Source: Desmodesmus armatus
Lineage: Eukaryota; Chlorophyta; Chlorophyceae; Sphaeropleales; Scenedesmaceae
Assembly (NCBI GenBank): GCA_007449985.2
Contig: VIIQ02000657.1
Coordinates: forward strand, 186,001 to 250,000
Length of the DNA: 64,000 bases
Reading direction: 5' to 3'
The translations under genes and the position numbers were made by a program. Below are positions 60,182 through 64,000 of the stretch, one piece after another (within the stretch, counting starts at the first letter, position 1; every line of letters begins with the position of its first letter). The notes below the pieces were generated by a model. It made no database searches. It worked only from the letters and a program-made list of their open reading frames with translations, and had not been told where the DNA came from.

Positions 60182-61616
60182 ATTCAACGCCCCCCTTCCC
60201 CACCCCCCGCCCCAAAACCCTACCGCACCCCTGCTTAGGCCCTTCCAGAGGAGCTGTGTGCGCTGGATGCTCAGGCCAGCGATGACCTGCTCACATTCCT
60301 CAGCCTGCGTGCCAACGAGTTCAAGGCCGGCGGCTACCTGGTCCTCAACTTCGGCACCATCGACCACAGCGACAACAGGTTAGTCACCTATCACAGATCT
60401 GCAGGATCTGCCATCTGTCATTATGGAGTTTTTTTGCAGTGTCAAGGCCTGCCAGCCCAGTGCTGTTATGTCATGTACGTGTGATCCTAATCAGCACACC
60501 CTATGGGCAGTAGCCCATGGCTCACGGCTGTCGTGCTTTGCACATGTGTCAATGTACACTGACCGTGAGGTATGCAGAGAGTTTCAGACAGAGTTGGTCA
60601 CTCAACCAAGCTGTTTGCTGCACACCGCAGGTTCCAGGCGCTGATGGAGGGCCCCCAGGCTGTTGCTGATGAGATGGTGTCAGAGGGCCTGCTGGCAGAG
60701 GGGGAGCTGGGACACCTGGCACCACCCGTCTACTTCCTGGACGAAGCAGCACACCGCAAGGTCGGGAGCACTGCATAGGATCGCTCTTCACAGAGTGCTA
60801 GTGCAAGTGGCTGGGTCAGATTTATTGAACATGGCAAGGCGACAGTCAGGACGACCAGGTCAATGTCAGGGCGTTTCCCTGTACCGGCATGCATGTCATG
60901 AACCGTTGATGCACTGCCAGTGCAGTGTCAGCCTTCACTTGATCCCACATCTAACAGAACCAATGTGTTGCATGTTTCTGCTGGCAGGTGTTCAGCCAGG
61001 TGTCTGACAGTTGGGAGCTGCTGCACTACGACACAGCCCTGGCAAGCAACCCGGAGGTGGAGGAGCTGTTGAAAGAGGGAGCAGGCAGCAATGCCGCAGC
61101 GTGTGGACAGGTAGGACACAGCGGCTTCAATGTTTGACGCTGGGCTGAGCAGCTGCTTGAATGCAGCAGCTTGGATGGGCTGGCTTGACTGCAGCATGTA
61201 CAGAAATGGACAGGTCTGCTAGGGCCTTACACACTTAGCTGGCGATTTGTTAAACCCATGCTGGTAATAGAAGATGGCATAATGCGGCACCATGTTCTTG
61301 CTGCAACCCGGTTGCAAAGATGATCTTGCTAAAGCAGCGTTGCAAACTGGGGGCCATTCTGACAGCTGCTGTGTACCGCTCCCTCGCCGTGTAATACCCC
61401 CCCCCCCCCCCAAATTCTCCTCAGATTGTTGCCAACTTCATGAAGGCAGCCATGTGCACTTTCCTGGAGGCCGGCCTGAAGAAGTCTGGGCGTGATCAGG
61501 CTACTGTGGACGCCTTGGTGGACACCTTCTATGGCAGAGTGGCGGAGCGTGTTGCGGCCAACCCCGTGAATGCCAGCTACCCCACTGTGCGGGTGCTGCT
61601 GAGGCGCAGGGCATGA
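56327..61616 (+). CDS. SABATH-family SAM-dependent carboxyl methyltransferase (6 exons, 369 aa)
   Basis: SABATH enzymes methylate carboxyl groups (salicylate, jasmonate, gibberellin, IAA) or xanthine nitrogens in plants, using SAM. Exons 56327-56795, 57058-57113, 60239-60378, 60631-60760, 60988-61110 and 61425-61616 join in phase; length fits the family. Residues 14-22 (MLKGFYNKN) match the N-terminal YN region. NIAEWGCASGGNS (54-66) is the SAM-binding motif (family DxGCxxGxN; here W replaces L/F). HTDVSGNSWTELF and FNALHWLSKWPC (the join of exons 1 and 2 creates the key Trp157) follow. LRANEFKAGGYLVLNF corresponds to the family LVPGGRMVL block. The C-terminal half carries NFMKAAMCTFLEAGL. 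The substrate cannot be predicted. Intron 2 (57114-60238) contains a TIR element. Confidence 0.88.
57495..57618. repeat. Long hairpin within the TIR element
   Basis: Inverted repeat of ~124 nt. The left arm is CATGCATGCCCCTTAGCAAC, then TATTCTACACACAGCTATCT, GCCCT. The right arm is AGGGCAGATAGCTATGTGTA, then GAGTATGCTGCAAGGGGCAT, GCATG. The loop is centred on CCAAGCCTTGGC. Few mismatches. Confidence 0.88.
58456..59675. mobile_element. Dispersed repeat, copy 3 (nested)
   Basis: Same orientation, start (AAACGGCGCTCCTGCGCTA), G-rich hairpin (about 59117-59141) and end (CCTTCTCCGAGGA) as copies 1 and 2. It is longer, with extra internal sequence around 58560-58760. It lies within the TIR element, so it either inserted into it or is part of its cargo. 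Confidence 0.78.
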
Positions 61617-63482
61617 GTACTCCCCGTTGCCAATGGCACCAGCTGCTTCTGCTGCTGGACAGCACTGAGGCTCAGACGGGTTTTGTGTGGGCATGTGCTG
61701 GCCGCCTTGGCAAGTAGCAGCACATGTTGAGCTATGTTCTATGAGCTTGAAGAAGGCTGGGCTTTGCCAGGCCGCTGTGTCCACACACGCTGGTGTCGCC
61801 CTGGCTGGTTGACAAACTAGTTGTAGTACTTTTATGACCAGATGGCAAACCATGTTGCGGCCAACCCTGTGACTGCTAGCTACCCCACTGTGTGGGTGCT
61901 GCTGAGGCGCAGGGCATGAGTAGTGACCGTCACTACTGACGGTGACCGTCAGCACTGCGCCCATTACGGTTGCTTTCAGTGCCATGTGTTGTGGGGATGG
62001 CATGGCAGTACAGGATGCTGCTGAGGCTTTGGGCAGGTTGTTTTTGTGACTGCTCACCCTACAGAATGTGACTAGGTGTGAGGCTAGACCTTGGGCTCCC
62101 GGCACAGCTGTTGTGTGTGTCGCCAGCCGGTGGGGGGCCGCCCCCTTGTCTACAAAAAAGACTAGGTGTGGCTGTGCCATTCAATATGATGTACCAATAT
62201 CCACTGTATGCAAGGACGTCTTCTACGTATGCCTTGTGGATGTCACACCCTTGCAGCCTCACACCCGGTGTGATTGGGCACAGCATGAGCTGGGGGCAGC
62301 CGAACGTGTGTGGAGCCTACTTCTGAGTTGAGTGCCGTTGAGACACTGTGTACAAGTCTGGACATACAAGATCTTGGCCAGGTGGTGCGAAGTCAACTGT
62401 ATCTTGACTTATAGTGAGTGGAGTGGAGTGGGATGGAGGCTTGGGTAGATTATGAATGCAGTGTAACGAGCCGATGGTTCCATCAGTGCTTGGAACACTT
62501 ATCTAGATATCTAGCAGGTCGATCTGACGGAAATGTTCAATTGTTCTTGGTTAGTGATCTTCCCCTGTCTCTTTTTTGTTTGCTCTGTTGAGTGTTTCAA
62601 GTTGGTTGTGTACTGCCACCAGGGTGCTACCTCGGCAGCATGCTGCCCCCCAGCACGATCTGGAAATCATTGCGAGCTAATGACTGCCATCTGCCAAGCT
62701 GCAGATTTGGGGCAGTTGAAGGAGGTACACTAGGTGTTCCATTGTGCCTGATGTTATTGTGTAGCCACCCCTGCTGGTACCAGACAGGTTCAGGAGAGTC
62801 TGCAGTCATTATTCACTGAGTGAATATACCTGCAGGTACCTGTACCGCAGGAGGCGTCTTGATTCGTGTCTGAATTGCTTTTTGCAACCCCGTGGTCAAG
62901 AAAACATCAGCACACATGTGCACCCTTGATCAACCATCTTCAGATACATCCAGCATGTGCTGGCTTGGGTATGCACCCCTGCAACATGACCTAAAAGGCC
63001 AACTCCTCTCCAACATGGACTGGGCCAGTTCAGCTGATGCATATATACACAGCGCTTCACAGAGATAGCTGCGCAACTAGTGCTTCACCTATGACTGTGG
63101 TGCACAGCAGCAGCACCCCAACCAACCCACAACACACAGTCATCAGATATAAGTGTACTTCAACTGATCTTTAACTGACCAGCTGAGTGCGAAAAGCCCA
63201 ACTTTCCAAAAGGACTTGAGCTAATTAATCAGTAAACATTTCTACCAAGCACTGACCCACACGTAAGTCTTCAGCCTGGCTGAGCCAGTACACGTAAGTC
63301 TTCAGCCAGTGTTCTTTTGTGGATGGTGCACAGCTTCAAAAACACACCAGGAGCCCAGTACACAATCAAGGTGTGCCACAACCACACCAAGTGGGCATAT
63401 CAGCAGCCCAGCATGCCAGCAACCCAAATAACAATACACAAAAGGAAATACAGCAACTCAACTACGCCGGGACAAAACGACA
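61617..63482. other. 3' flank of the SABATH gene; no further gene recognised
   Basis: Contains the duplicated last-exon fragment (61747-61920), a short direct repeat CACGTAAGTCTTCAGCC (63260-63276 and 63291-63307) and a repeat of CATCAGCAGCCCAGCATGCC (~63398 and ~63480). Short frames here have no recognisable domains. Confidence 0.5.
61747..61920 (+). pseudogene. Decayed copy of the SABATH last exon
   Basis: Matches 61480-61616. It reads AAGAAGGCTGGG.., GGCAAACCATGTTGCGGCCA, ACCC.GTGA.TGC.AGCTAC and ends with the same GTGCTGCTGAGGCGCAGGGC plus ATGAG. A stop and small indels break the frame. It starts ~130 bp after the true stop. Confidence 0.88.
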
Positions 63483-64000
63483 TCAGCAGCCCAGCATGCC
63501 AGCATATAGCTGCACCTGGCTGTCACCCCTGCCTGGTGCTGCAGGATGCTGCAGCAGCCGGCTGAACGCACCCGCATTGTAGTGCTGTGCAGCTGCCCGC
63601 AGCAGCTGCCTCAGCTGAGTGGTGTCCAACTTGACAGCTGCCGGTGCACAGCACAGCAACTCAAACACCCTGCTGCTCGCACGCGCCTCAGCAGCTGCTG
63701 CCAGCACACATGCCAGACCTGCAGCATCATACTGCTGCACAGCAGGCAGCCCCACCAACAGCTCAACAGGGTCCAGCACATCTTCACCCTCATCACTCTG
63801 CGTTGCACCCTTGCCACCTGTTCCCTGCCGCTGCCTCTCCTTGCTGCTGGTTGCTGCAGCAGTAAATGCCCCATAGCGCACGATCAACCTGCTGAGCGCT
63901 GCTGCGTCAAGCTCTGCCGCGGCCGGATGCTGCAGCAGCAACCCCAGCAGCTGCTGCACCTCCTCTGCATTCTTGTACTGTCGAGCATGCTGTGAGAGCT
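63483..64000 (-). CDS. Helical-repeat protein, 3' part only (cut by window edge)
   Basis: Open frame continues beyond 64000 (...ARQYKNAEEVQQLLGLLLQH). It encodes Leu/Ala-rich helices in an irregular ~35-residue rhythm: LLQHPAAAELDAAALSRLI, LVGLPAVQQYDAAGLACVL, LLCCAPAAVKLDTTQLRQLL, FSRLLQHPAAPGRGDSQ. An acidic/Gly-rich insertion separates the first two. The pattern resembles alpha-solenoid repeats of algal organelle RNA-binding proteins (OPR-like), but no diagnostic motif is visible. It stops at 63483, or splices at the CAG/GTGCAG near 63515. Function unknown. Confidence 0.5.
   Translation of the reverse strand, partial: LSQHARQYKNAEEVQQLLGLLLQHPAAAELDAAALSRLIVRYGAFTAAATSSKERQRQGTGGKGATQSDEGEDVLDPVELLVGLPAVQQYDAAGLACVLAAAAEARASSRVFELLCCAPAAVKLDTTQLRQLLRAAAQHYNAGAFSRLLQHPAAPGRGDSQVQLYAGMLGC

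Noticed and set aside
1..64000. tRNA or rRNA genes
   Set aside because: No cloverleaf with conserved A/B boxes and no rRNA core sequence was noticed by eye; a covariance-model scan would be decisive.

Overview
This window is nuclear DNA from a eukaryote with short, densely spaced GT-AG introns, most of them ending in (C)TGCAG. Coding sequence is GC-rich and full of CAG/CTG and GGC runs that encode poly-Gln, poly-Ala and poly-Ser. There are long C or G homopolymers, and TGTAA motifs sit downstream of several stop codons. A plastid-type phosphoglycolate phosphatase, an axonemal assembly factor (TTC12) and the repeat style together suggest a flagellated chlorophyte green alga, probably volvocalean (Chlamydomonas/Haematococcus-like). 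The placement is an inference; no species is claimed.

Layout. 158-6254 (-) PGP1, phosphoglycolate phosphatase, 10 exons. 6626-11858 (-) GRC3/NOL9 polynucleotide 5'-kinase. 13178-15523 (+) a secreted-looking cysteine-rich protein with many CxxC motifs. 15524-18019 has no gene but holds a (GA)n tract and a ~235-bp tandem satellite. 18020-19936 (-) an unrecognised membrane/coiled-coil protein. 20448-22196 two tandem copies of a dispersed repeat. 23400-23595 a decayed piece of the cysteine-rich gene. 24611-29973 (+) a large MYND zinc-finger protein. 31322-33393 (-) a NOPCHAP1-like snoRNP chaperone. 33608-36191 (+) a plastid-type isoprenylcysteine methyltransferase-family protein. 36666-43034 (+) CCT8, chaperonin theta. 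43346-48381 (+) TTC12. 49181-54948 (+) V-ATPase subunit d. 56327-61616 (+) a SABATH-family methyltransferase whose second intron holds a ~2.8-kb element with terminal inverted repeats, which itself contains a third copy of the dispersed repeat. 63483-64000 (-) the 3' part of a helical-repeat protein cut by the window edge.

For PGP1, the ICMT-like gene, CCT8, TTC12, V-ATPase d and the SABATH gene, the exon phases were checked by hand and join into uninterrupted proteins of 339, 230, 542, 959, 347 and 369 residues. These are housekeeping genes without an operon-like relationship.

The most striking observation runs across unrelated genes. Introns repeatedly contain extra, decayed, tandem copies of the edge of a neighbouring exon together with its splice site. 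This is seen in PGP1, GRC3, the MYND gene, CCT8 and V-ATPase d, and the last exon of the SABATH gene is copied downstream. Two long near-perfect hairpins (~125 nt), in a CCT8 intron and in the SABATH-intron element, are candidate small-RNA precursors or miniature elements.
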